A DNA stretch of 64,000 bases from Archangium primigenium (GTDB lineage: Bacteria > Myxococcota > Myxococcia > Myxococcales > Myxococcaceae). A program made the position numbers and the translations under genes. This document shows, in pieces, positions 7,986 to 16,063 of the stretch. The notes below the pieces were generated by a model. That model made no database searches. It was not told the origin of the DNA and saw only the letters and a list, made by a program, of their open reading frames with translations. The stretch's first letter is position 1. Every line of letters begins with the position of its first letter. Location: contig NZ_JADWYI010000001.1 in the NCBI RefSeq assembly GCF_016904885.1, positions 8,427,224-8,491,223 of the forward strand, given 5' to 3'.

Positions 7986-9533
7986 TCAGAACAGCTTCCA
8001 CCACTTCTTCTTGGGCGCCTCGGGAGACGCGGGGGTCGGCTCCGTCGGAGGGGCAGGAGGGGGGGTGGGCTCGGGCGCCGGGGCCGCGGTGGCGGCCGGC
8101 GGAGGCGTCGGCGGCGCGGGAGGCGGACGGCGGCCATAGCGCCGCTCGAGCTCCCGGGCCTTGAGCTCGAGCGCCCGGCCCTTCAGCGGATCCACCATGG
8201 CCACGAAGTGGGCGTAGCCCACCGCGGAGGAGAGCACGTCCGCGCCCGCGCCCCAGCGCTTGCCCTCGGGGCCCGTCTTGTCCAGTTGGTGCAGCAGGGC
8301 GCGGAAGCGCTTGAGGGTCTGGCGATCCACGCCGGGCTTGTCGTTCACGACGACGCCGGTCACCTCCTGCTGGCGACCCCGGCGCAGCACCCGGGTCTTG
8401 TCCGGGTGGGGCGTGAAGTCCTCCTGCTTCACGAGCCAGCGCACCCGCCGCAGCAGCGTGCCGGGATCATGGTGCCCGGGACCGGTGGCGGAGAACGTCA
8501 GGTCATCCGCGTAGCGGGTGTAGACGAAGCCGAGCGCGCGCGCGGTGCCCGTGAGCCGCGCGTCCAACCGGCGGCACAGCAGGTTGGTGATCGCGGGCGA
8601 GCTGGGCGCGCCCTGCGGCAGCCGCCGCGTGCCCTGGGAGACGTAGTAGCGCCGTCCATCCAGCTCCACCTCGTCCACGTCGGGCTCGGTGCACAGCAGC
8701 GCCAGCACCGTGGCGGTGGCCTCGCTGTAGCCCAGGTGCATGAAGGCGAACTTGACGCGCCGGTAGCCCACCGAGGGGAAGAAGTCCTTCAGGTCCAGGT
8801 TCACCACCACGGCGGCGCCCACGTGGGGCCGGGCGTTGGTGACGATGGAGCGTCCGGGGCGGAAGCCATGGGCGGCCTCGTGCACCGGCACCTTCTCCAG
8901 CACCTGCGTCAGCACCCAGGCCTGCGCCGCCTTGAGCCGAGGCAGGGGCGCGGAGATGAGCCGCGTGCCCCCCGTCTTCTTGGGCAGGAGGAAGCGCACG
9001 TAGTGGTGCGTGGTGGACGCGGTGCGCGTGAAGCACAGGGCGCGCAGTTGGCCCACGCGCAACCCCAGGGCCTCGGCGAGCGCCTCGGGGGACGTGAGCA
9101 CCGGCAGGCCCAGCCGGGTGAGCCGCGCCTCGTCCGTCTCACGCGCGCTCAGTCCGCCAGACACGCCCCGGCCGAGGAAGAGCAGCTCCTTGCCCTTGCG
9201 CTCGCGCCACGCCGCCGCCTTGGCCACGCGCTCGCGCTCGCGCCGCTCCCGCGTCTCCTGCTGCTTGCGCTTGCTCTCCACGAGCCGCCGCTTGCGCAGC
9301 TCGCGCTTCATCGCCTCCAGGTTGCCCAGCCGGTGTTGCTCGGTGGTCAGGGCCCGGAGCTGGCCCATCAGGTCATTGCGCCGGTGGATGACCTCCGCGG
9401 GATCTCCCGGCTGCTCGGTGCGGGCCGGCCAGAAGCCCAGACGCACCATGTCCTCGAGGATGACTTCCTCGCGCGAGGTGGCGCGAATGCGGTCATACAG
9501 CTCTTGTCGCGTACGGGGAGGTTGGGAGGACAT
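7986..9533 (-). CDS. Retron reverse transcriptase (Mx162/Sa163 type)
   Basis: Copies part of the msr-msd RNA into branched multicopy single-stranded DNA. From ATG 9533 it has 515 residues. Residues 75-112 are a strongly basic, helical stretch. The RT domain (about 150-450) shows the retron-specific NARPH (NAxxH, 233-237), LPQGAPSSP, the catalytic TRYADDLTFS (YADD 341-344) and the retron VTG motif (391-393). After about residue 468 comes a Pro/Ala-rich tail ending in KKKWWKLF. Length and motifs match my memory of myxobacterial Mx162/Sa163 retron RTs. A GTG at 9539 is an alternative start. The msr-msd RNA lies directly upstream, and the last base of its a2 repeat is 17 bases before the ATG. Confidence 0.95.
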   Translation of the reverse strand: MSSQPPRTRQELYDRIRATSREEVILEDMVRLGFWPARTEQPGDPAEVIHRRNDLMGQLRALTTEQHRLGNLEAMKRELRKRRLVESKRKQQETRERRERERVAKAAAWRERKGKELLFLGRGVSGGLSARETDEARLTRLGLPVLTSPEALAEALGLRVGQLRALCFTRTASTTHHYVRFLLPKKTGGTRLISAPLPRLKAAQAWVLTQVLEKVPVHEAAHGFRPGRSIVTNARPHVGAAVVVNLDLKDFFPSVGYRRVKFAFMHLGYSEATATVLALLCTEPDVDEVELDGRRYYVSQGTRRLPQGAPSSPAITNLLCRRLDARLTGTARALGFVYTRYADDLTFSATGPGHHDPGTLLRRVRWLVKQEDFTPHPDKTRVLRRGRQQEVTGVVVNDKPGVDRQTLKRFRALLHQLDKTGPEGKRWGAGADVLSSAVGYAHFVAMVDPLKGRALELKARELERRYGRRPPPAPPTPPPAATAAPAPEPTPPPAPPTEPTPASPEAPKKKWWKLF

Positions 9534-9550
9534 GGGCACTCACGCGCAAG

Positions 9551-9575
9551 GGAAGGGTTCGTCCACGCGGCGGTC
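9551..9575 (-). repeat. Retron a2 inverted repeat
   Basis: Complement of a1. Both differences lie next to each other in the middle (positions 12-13 of the repeat). It marks the 3' end of the structured RNA, 17 bases before the RT start codon. Confidence 0.92.
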
Positions 9576-9622
9576 CGGGAGCACCTTCGAACCGCTCTCG
9601 GGACTGGACCGTCTCAACTCCA

Positions 9623-9696
9623 GCGGGTCCCCCTCCCTGTGGCGCGCGGAACCGACGCGGTTGACACCGCCGCCGCTACAGGGAGGGAGGACCCGC
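9623..9696 (-). repeat. msd long stem-loop
   Basis: Arms at 9696-9678 and 9640-9623 pair almost perfectly (a polypyrimidine/polypurine stem with one extra base on one side). The 37-base loop contains a small AACCG-CGT-CGGTT hairpin. This would be the double-stranded part of the msDNA. Confidence 0.85.
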
Positions 9697-9781
9697 ACAG
9701 TGAAGAGCGGGCCAGTGATGCATGACAGGCCATGAGGCATGGACGGCGAAACACCGCCCGGATTGCAAGGAACAGCCCCCT

Positions 9782-9806
9782 GACCGCCGCGTGCGCGAAC
9801 CCTTCC
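9782..9806 (-). repeat. Retron a1 inverted repeat
   Basis: Minus strand GGAAGGGTTCG, two variable bases, then ACGCGGCGGTC-type sequence. It pairs with a2 at 9551-9575, 23 of 25 positions matching. It marks the 5' end of the msr-msd transcript. Confidence 0.92.
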
Positions 9807-9811
9807 GTACG

Positions 9812-11458
9812 TCATGAGCGAGCCGCCCGTGCATTCCCGAGCCGCAACGCGAGCAGGTGCTCGCAGGGGCCCCGGAACAGCTTGTTCTGCTGGAAGAAAT
9901 TGCACGTGCACTCGCCGAAAACCATACGCTGATCCGCGTCCAGTCGCAAAGAGGGACGAAGCACGTGCTTGCCTTCGCGCACCGTGCCCTCCAGCGTCAG
10001 CGAGCCGTCCGTGGCCGAGGGCTGGGCGCGCACCGTCACCGACCCCGCGTCCACGAAGCGCGTGGCGCTCGCCTCGCGCTCGTTGGAGAAGCGCAGCGCC
10101 TCCACGGGCAGGGGCTCGCGGCTCAACTCGCGCGCCCGGTACACGCCCTTGTTCAAGTCCCAGATGGCGCGTCCCGCCTGCGTCCACGCCGACAGCGCGC
10201 CGAGCACCGTGCCCCGCTCCAGCCCCAGCCGCGCGGCCAGGGCCTCCGGGGTGGCCAGCCACGTCTCCTTGAGCGCCCCGAAGACCCGGTCGCGCGTGAG
10301 CGCGTCCACCTGGCCCCGCGGCGCCATCAGGTCGAAGTTGCCCGCGGTGGACCAGTCATTGGCCGTCCACCCGGACAGGCCCAGGGTGAAGGACAGGTCG
10401 CCCAGGTCCGCCACGTAGAAGGACGGCAGGCCCGTGCCCAGCAGGTGCACGGTGAAGCGCCGCGCCACGGGGATGAGCCGCTCGAGCACGCCCAGGCGCC
10501 GTCGGCCCCACACGCGGATGTCGTGCGTGCCGGGGCCCTCGTACACCGAGCGGGGACACTCCACCCGGGTGCCCCACGGCTCCAGCACGAGCGTCACCGG
10601 CCGGCCCGGCGTGAGCAGGTAGCGCAGCGCGCGCGGCCCCTTCTTCTCCTTGTGGCGCTTGAGCACGAAGAGCAGGTTGTGCACGTCCATGGGGTGCAGG
10701 CTGAAGCGCACCGCGGGCAGCGCCATGGCCGAGTTGACCTGGAGGAAGCCCCGCACCCACGAGTCCGGCAGGTCGATCTTCACTTCCTTGTAGGCCGCGT
10801 CCCCGCCCGTCTGGGTGGTGAAGCCGCTCGGGTCCACCGTGAAGCGCGTCTGCTTGTAGGAGCGGATCTTCTGGAACTCGTCGTACAGCGGCGAGGAGTA
10901 GTCCACGTTGGTGGTGCCGCAGGAGAACTCGCCCACGTCCTGGAACACCTCGTAGCTGGCGCCCAGCCGCCCGTAGCTGGACTCGTCCTGGCTGAAGCAC
11001 TCGAAGAAGGCCTCGTCCGGGTGCACGGTGATGACCGGATCCAACACGAACCACAGGTCCCGGTTCTTCTCGTACAGGTATTGGAAGTAGCGCTGGCGGG
11101 CCGCGTAGAACGGCTGCATGCGCGAGGCGCTCTCCTTCTCCAGCGCGTGCAGCTCCTCGCGCAGGACCTTGACCCGGCCGGCCACCTCGCGGCGCTGCCC
11201 GGCGATGGCCTCCAGGTCCACCTGCTCCTGCTGGGCGGCCCACGCCTTGTAGGCCGTCTTGTCCTTGGGCTTGAAGCGCAGGTCGGACACCACCACGTCG
11301 TGCAACGCGGAGATGGCCTCGCGGAAGGCCACGTTCTGGCGCAGCTGGCCCGAGAAGTAGGTGGGCGGCCGGGTGACGTCCGGGGAGAAGGACAGCTCCG
11401 TGCGATCCCCCTGGTTGTTCACCGCGGTGCTGCCCCGGTACGCGTAATCAAATTGCAC
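9812..11458 (-). CDS. WHSWIM protein: winged helix plus C-terminal SWIM zinc finger, retron accessory
   Basis: A 548-residue protein of unknown biochemical role, encoded immediately before the msr-msd RNA. The C-terminus carries a SWIM zinc finger: C517-T-C519, then C532-E-H534 (CxC-x12-CxH). Ahead of it, about residues 400-460 (ALKETWLATPEALAARLGL onwards) read like a winged helix, so nucleic-acid binding is likely. The large N-terminal part has a helical segment near 90-130 and beta-rich stretches I do not recognise. I recall a WHSWIM protein with an ARM/HEAT partner as the accessory pair of the retron class containing Mx162/Sa163 (type XIII in published classifications). It overlaps the WGR-HEAT gene by 11 bases, so the two are translationally linked. 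Confidence 0.85.
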   Translation of the reverse strand: MQFDYAYRGSTAVNNQGDRTELSFSPDVTRPPTYFSGQLRQNVAFREAISALHDVVVSDLRFKPKDKTAYKAWAAQQEQVDLEAIAGQRREVAGRVKVLREELHALEKESASRMQPFYAARQRYFQYLYEKNRDLWFVLDPVITVHPDEAFFECFSQDESSYGRLGASYEVFQDVGEFSCGTTNVDYSSPLYDEFQKIRSYKQTRFTVDPSGFTTQTGGDAAYKEVKIDLPDSWVRGFLQVNSAMALPAVRFSLHPMDVHNLLFVLKRHKEKKGPRALRYLLTPGRPVTLVLEPWGTRVECPRSVYEGPGTHDIRVWGRRRLGVLERLIPVARRFTVHLLGTGLPSFYVADLGDLSFTLGLSGWTANDWSTAGNFDLMAPRGQVDALTRDRVFGALKETWLATPEALAARLGLERGTVLGALSAWTQAGRAIWDLNKGVYRARELSREPLPVEALRFSNEREASATRFVDAGSVTVRAQPSATDGSLTLEGTVREGKHVLRPSLRLDADQRMVFGECTCNFFQQNKLFRGPCEHLLALRLGNARAARS

Positions 11459-14400
11459 GGCGGACCTCCACCGGACGGATGGAGAAGGGAACGCTCAGCG
11501 AGGGCTGGGCCTTGACGATGGCGAGCATCGCCTCGAGCGCCGCGGCGCGGTGCTCCACGGCGATGGTGGCGGACAGGCGGTGCAACACCTCCAGCGCCAC
11601 GCGCCCCGAGGCCTCGCTCCCCGCGCCCTCGCGCTTGAGGAAGCCGAGCACGCGCTGGCGCGCCACCCGGCCCTTGTTCACCTGGCCCAGCACCCGGATG
11701 AAGAAGGGCGCGAGCCGGGCCACCCGCTCGGGATGGCCCAGGGCGAAACGATCCAGGTAGTTGGTGGCGAACAGCTGCACCTCGGGCATGGGGTGCTCGG
11801 ACAGGCGCAGGAGCAGCTCGGGCCCCTCGTCCTCGCGGAAGGAGCGCGTGAGCAACTCCCGGCCAAACGCCTGCACGTCCTTGCGCACGCTGTCGGCCAC
11901 CGAGACGAGCACCTCCAGGGTGAAGTCCTCCGGGGCGAAGCGCTCGCGGAAGTAGCGGAAGCCGAACTCCCGCGCATCCGTCCAGCGCGCGTCGAGCAGG
12001 CCCACCGCGGTGGACAGCTCGGCGCGCACCTCGGGGACATGGGCCTCCAGCCAGCGCCAGCCCCACGCACGCACCGCGCGCACCTCGTGGCCGGACAGCC
12101 GCACCACCCGCGCCACGTCCACCGTCAGCTCCGCGCCCCGGCGCTCCAGCAGCACTCCGCCCAGCGCCTGCGCGTCCCCATCCTCGGACTCGAGCAGCCG
12201 CCACGTCGTCTCCGCGGGCAGCCCGGCCAGCGCGGACGCCAGCTCCTCGGACAAGAGCGACACCACATGGCCCGGGACGCCCTCGGGCAGCCGGCGGCGC
12301 AGCAGGGCCGCCAGCAGCGACTCCACGAGCCGCGCGCCCGCCGCGGGACTCACCGCGCCCAACCGCGCGAGCAGGGGCCGCACCGCGGCGCGCACGTCCG
12401 CCACGCGGCTCGTCGCCAGGTGCGAGAGCAGCGACTCCTGGGCGAGCAGCGTGCTCTCCGACTCGGCGAGCCGCGCGAGCAGCCGCATGCCCATGGCCCG
12501 CAGGGGCGCATGCTCCGCCTGCACCAGGCGCAGGAGCAGCTCCTCCGGAAGGGGCTCGCCGCGCGGATCCCGACGCAGCAGGAGCTCGCCGCCCACCTCC
12601 TGCACCTGGGTCAGCGGATGGCCGAGCAGGTCGCGCACCACCTCCAGGCCCACCGGGCGCGGGGAGGCGTCCAACACGGCGAGCACCACGCGGCCCACGT
12701 CCACCGCGAGCGCCGGGTCCTCGCCCGACGGGAGCGCCAGCAGGGCCGCCACCAGCCGACCCACGAGCGTCTGGGCCGTCGCGGCCGGCAACACCGAGGC
12801 GCGCACGAGCTGGAAGGCATAGGCCCGGGTGTCCGCGAACGGCGCGGTGGCCAGACCCGCGAGGAAGCCCGTGTCCTCGAGCAGCGTGTGGCGCACCTCG
12901 TCCATCCACTGGAAGGCCTGCTGCCGGGCGGGCGCGTAGGCGGCGCGCGCCACCGCGAGCAGCAGCGCCCGGGGCTCGCGTCGCGCGTCCAGCCGCTTGG
13001 AGGCCAGCTCGAAGCCGAGGCGCGCCGTCGTCTCGTAGGGACGCCCGAGCAGCATGCTCAGCGCGTCCACGTCCAGCTCGGCGAGGAAGTCCGGGCAGGC
13101 GCGCAGGGCCCGCGTGGCGAACGTGTGCACCGGGGCGCAGCGGCTCTCGTCCAGCAGGTGCAGCAGGCCCTGCGGCGTGCGCTCCCACAGCCGCGGGAAG
13201 GCCTCCTCGCGCACGGACGGCACGGGGGAGCCCGGCGTCCACGAGGCCCGGCAGCGGAACATGAGCGAGTTCTCGACGGGCTCGTAGCGGGGGCTCTCGC
13301 GGTGGAGCACCTGGTTGAAGGCCCAGTAGGGCCACCACGCATCCCAGTGCCGCTGGTGGCGGCCCCACCCGGAGACGGAAGGCGCGTGCGCGTCCGAGTC
13401 CTGGAAGGCGAGCAACACCCCCACCGCCATGCGCACGTAGTCCGGGCTCTGCGCCTCGCCCAGCTCGCGCAGCGTGCGCCACACCCGGCGCCGCAGGTAC
13501 AGGCGCGTCTCCCGACTGAAGGCCCGGACGTGCTGGCTGCCCAGGGAGCGCTCCTTCTCGTAGCGCCAGGCGATGAGGCCGAACACCTCGCCGTCCTTCC
13601 GGTACTCGGCCATCTTGAAGAGGTGGCGCAGCGTGCGCACCGTCCGCACCCGGAAGGGCAGCGTGCGCAGCGCCTTCAAGAAGGCGGGCCGGGCCAGCTC
13701 CGCGTCCACCCGGTAGAGCGCCTCGAGCACCTCGGGGGCATCGTCCGCGCCGGACGACAAGTGCGCCTCGAGCGCCTCGGCGAAGCCCGGGGCATCCTGC
13801 TTCTCGAGCCGCAGGCGCAGCGCCGCGGGCAGCTTCTGCTGCTCGTCCCGGCGGAACTCGGCCCGGGTGGCCTCGTCGGAGAGCTGGAGCAGCGCCTCGG
13901 TGGCCATGCGGCGCACCATGTCCGGCGTGGACGGGTCCGCGTAGAGCCGCCCGAGCGTGGAGACCGAGGCCTCGGAGCCCAGCCGGCCCAGGGCGGCGAC
14001 GATGCAGTAGGCGCGCAGGGGCGTGGCGCGCTCCAACAGCGGCAACAGCAGGGGCTCGGCGGCGCGCACGCGCAGCTCCCCCAGGCTCCAGACGATGCGC
14101 TCGAGCGAGCGCGTCTTGGGCGCGCGCGTGCTGCTCCGGCGGAACCACCGGGACGCGGTGGACGCGGCGGGGGCGCTCGCCGCCCGTTGCAACTGCTCGA
14201 GCAGGACGCGCTCGCGAGGGTCCTCCCCGGGCGCGGGCGGCGGCCGGGGCGGCGGCGCGGCCGCGGGCGGACGGGGCTCGGACGTGCTCCCGGGCGCGCC
14301 CTCCGGCAGGTAGCCCGAGGTGACCTTGGACTGGACGAGCTTGTCGTAGACCTTGCGCGCCTCCGACTCGGAGACAGGCGCGGTGGTCTTCGAGCCCTCC

Positions 14401-14537
14401 TTGAGGCTCGTGCCCCGGCGGCCATAGCGGAAGTTGACCACGCACTGGCCCGGCGAGACCTCGAGCAGGTCCACCTCGTACACCTTGTCGCTCTTGCCTT
14501 CCTGGAAGAGCAGTCGCGCCTGCGCGAGCAGCTTCAC
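11448..14537 (-). CDS. WGR domain plus HEAT/ARM repeat protein, retron accessory
   Basis: A 1029-residue cytoplasmic protein. Residues about 5-75 form a WGR domain (YEVDLLEV, VNFRYGRRGTS), the nucleic-acid-binding fold known from PARP1 and from bacterial molybdate-regulator-like proteins. A Pro/Ala linker (about 80-110) follows, and the rest is helical HEAT/ARM-type repeats (RVRAAEPLLLPLLERATPLR, DVRAAVRPLLARLGAV, EVRAVRAWGWRWLEAHVPEV). Such scaffolds bind protein or nucleic acid; no enzyme motif is visible. It starts one base after the WGR-propeller gene ends and overlaps the WHSWIM gene by 11 bases, so all three must share a transcript. It matches the ARM component recalled for type XIII retrons. 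Confidence 0.85.
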   Translation of the reverse strand: MKLLAQARLLFQEGKSDKVYEVDLLEVSPGQCVVNFRYGRRGTSLKEGSKTTAPVSESEARKVYDKLVQSKVTSGYLPEGAPGSTSEPRPPAAAPPPRPPPAPGEDPRERVLLEQLQRAASAPAASTASRWFRRSSTRAPKTRSLERIVWSLGELRVRAAEPLLLPLLERATPLRAYCIVAALGRLGSEASVSTLGRLYADPSTPDMVRRMATEALLQLSDEATRAEFRRDEQQKLPAALRLRLEKQDAPGFAEALEAHLSSGADDAPEVLEALYRVDAELARPAFLKALRTLPFRVRTVRTLRHLFKMAEYRKDGEVFGLIAWRYEKERSLGSQHVRAFSRETRLYLRRRVWRTLRELGEAQSPDYVRMAVGVLLAFQDSDAHAPSVSGWGRHQRHWDAWWPYWAFNQVLHRESPRYEPVENSLMFRCRASWTPGSPVPSVREEAFPRLWERTPQGLLHLLDESRCAPVHTFATRALRACPDFLAELDVDALSMLLGRPYETTARLGFELASKRLDARREPRALLLAVARAAYAPARQQAFQWMDEVRHTLLEDTGFLAGLATAPFADTRAYAFQLVRASVLPAATAQTLVGRLVAALLALPSGEDPALAVDVGRVVLAVLDASPRPVGLEVVRDLLGHPLTQVQEVGGELLLRRDPRGEPLPEELLLRLVQAEHAPLRAMGMRLLARLAESESTLLAQESLLSHLATSRVADVRAAVRPLLARLGAVSPAAGARLVESLLAALLRRRLPEGVPGHVVSLLSEELASALAGLPAETTWRLLESEDGDAQALGGVLLERRGAELTVDVARVVRLSGHEVRAVRAWGWRWLEAHVPEVRAELSTAVGLLDARWTDAREFGFRYFRERFAPEDFTLEVLVSVADSVRKDVQAFGRELLTRSFREDEGPELLLRLSEHPMPEVQLFATNYLDRFALGHPERVARLAPFFIRVLGQVNKGRVARQRVLGFLKREGAGSEASGRVALEVLHRLSATIAVEHRAAALEAMLAIVKAQPSLSVPFSIRPVEVRRAI

Positions 14538-14538
14538 G

Positions 14539-15963
14539 TCAGCCCACCAGCTTCCGGATGTCGCCCTGCGCCCGGTAGAAGCCGCCGCGGCCCGACTCGC
14601 GCACCGCCGCCACCACGTAGCGCGCGCCCGCCTGGCGGATGTCCTTGGGGAACTGCACGTGCCAGTCCGGACGGAAGCCGGGAGAGAGCACCCGCACGCG
14701 CACCTGGGCCCCGTCCTGGTAGCACTCCACGAGCACGCCCGAGCCCACCTCGCGGATGGTCTCCACCGTGGCCGAGGGCACGGCCGCCACCGGCTTGGGC
14801 GCCTGGACGGTGCGGGCCGTGGGCACCGAGCCGGACTGCGCGGACTGGATGGCCTTCTCGCTCGCGTCGATGCAGGCGAACGAGCCGTCCGTGGTCACCA
14901 GGTAGAGCCGGTCCTGGAAGAACTGCATGGAGTAGGCCGAGCCACACCCGGTGGCCAGCTTCCACAGCCGCTCGCCCTTGTGGTTGAAGCAGTAGACGCT
15001 GGACATGTTGTCGCCCGCGAAGACGTAGCGGCCGTCGTCCACCGCGGCGCAGGAGAACACCGAGGCGTCGCACTTCATGACGGGCCCCGGCTCCCCCTTC
15101 TTGGAGAAGCGGTGCACCACGCCCCGGTTGGTGCAGGCGTAGAGCGAGGACTCCTCCTGCCAGCCGAACTGCACGCCGCCCTGGGTGGCCTGGTGCCAGA
15201 TCTCCCGCCCGTCCTCCCAGTCGTACATGGTCAGGCCGCGCGAGTGGCCGTGGTACATGCCCAGCTCATCGCAGCGCACCATCCACCCGCAGTCGCCGGT
15301 GCTCTGCTTCATCCACTGCGACTCGTCCTCGTGGTTGACGGCGGTGAGCTGGCCGCGACGGTCCGCCACGCCGAGCACCCCGTCCTTGATGTCCAGCCAG
15401 AAGATGTCCACGTCCTCGGAGATGGAGTACGCCACCCGCGCCACCTTGCCGCCCAGGTCGTAGACGTTGCCGTCGTCACACCCGGCGTAGAGCCACTGGT
15501 CATCGGCGACGATGCACTTGACGCCCTCGGGCAGGCGGTGCTGGGACAGGCTGTTGCCCTCGAGGTCCATCGAGTAGATGGAGCCGCCCTGGTTGCCCAC
15601 CCAGCAGCGCTGGTCATCCACGAAGATGCCGAAGGCCTGGTCGCCGGACTTGAACTTCCAGAGCAGCGGGGCCTGGTTCGCGGTGGACTGACCGCTGGAG
15701 ATCTCCCGGCGGGTGACGGTGCGCTTCTTGCGCTCGCCCATGACGGCGGGGGCATAGCCCTTGCGCGTCTTCTCGCGCAGCTTCTTCTGGGCCTCGGCGA
15801 GCGCCTTCTCGGGAGAGGCGAGCTCGGACACCTGGGTCTGGCCCTTGTCCCCGATGCGGCCGTAGCGCACGGTGAGCGTGCTGCCCGCGACCGTCACCTC
15901 GTAGAACTTGTGCGCGCTGCTGCCCTCTTCCGACAGCTCCAGGTACGTCCGTTCCTCGGCCAT
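14539..15963 (-). CDS. WGR domain plus beta-propeller protein at head of the retron operon
   Basis: A 474-residue protein. Residues about 5-80 are a WGR domain (YEVTVAGSTLTVRYGRIG), clearly related to that of the next gene. Residues about 105-400 are repeated blocks of WD40/PQQ-type beta-propeller blades (WVGNQGGSIYSMDLEG, LYAGCDDGNVYDLGGK, YVFAGDNMSSVYCFNHKGE). The C-terminal about 70 residues are a separate small beta domain. ATG at 15963 is chosen because GGGGAGA lies 7 bases upstream and the WGR domain starts at once; a longer in-frame start at 16071 would overlap the divergent aminopeptidase gene. The one-base gap to the WGR-HEAT gene makes it part of the retron operon. Its role is unknown; a sensor or scaffold is a guess. 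Confidence 0.82.
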   Translation of the reverse strand: MAEERTYLELSEEGSSAHKFYEVTVAGSTLTVRYGRIGDKGQTQVSELASPEKALAEAQKKLREKTRKGYAPAVMGERKKRTVTRREISSGQSTANQAPLLWKFKSGDQAFGIFVDDQRCWVGNQGGSIYSMDLEGNSLSQHRLPEGVKCIVADDQWLYAGCDDGNVYDLGGKVARVAYSISEDVDIFWLDIKDGVLGVADRRGQLTAVNHEDESQWMKQSTGDCGWMVRCDELGMYHGHSRGLTMYDWEDGREIWHQATQGGVQFGWQEESSLYACTNRGVVHRFSKKGEPGPVMKCDASVFSCAAVDDGRYVFAGDNMSSVYCFNHKGERLWKLATGCGSAYSMQFFQDRLYLVTTDGSFACIDASEKAIQSAQSGSVPTARTVQAPKPVAAVPSATVETIREVGSGVLVECYQDGAQVRVRVLSPGFRPDWHVQFPKDIRQAGARYVVAAVRESGRGGFYRAQGDIRKLVG

Positions 15964-16063
15964 TCGCAGGTCTCCCCACCGACGCAGGACCCCCAGAGTA
16001 GCCCGAGCGGCTGACAGTCGGGAAGACAACATCGGTGGTCTCCAATGAATTAGACCCCGATGC

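Larger units (their letters stand above)
9551..9806 (-). ncRNA. Retron msr-msd RNA (template and primer for msDNA)
   Basis: The 279-bp space between the WHSWIM gene and the RT gene has the full retron layout on the minus strand. a1 (9806-9782) and a2 (9575-9551) are 25-base inverted repeats matching at 23 of 25 positions. Next to a1 is the msr part, with a hairpin GGGCGG-loop-CCGTCC and further GGCC-paired stems. Then comes the msd, one long hairpin: the inner arms 9696-9678 and 9640-9623 pair over about 18 bases with one bulge, and the outer parts around 9716 and 9603 (ACTGG...CCAGT) also pair. The RNA begins 5 bases after the WHSWIM stop codon. The branching G and exact msDNA ends cannot be fixed from sequence alone. 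Confidence 0.9.

Noticed and set aside
9010-9735. Rightward ORF across the RT gene and msd
   Set aside because: It is the reverse frame of the RT gene and of a structured RNA; Arg/Ser-rich product without domains.
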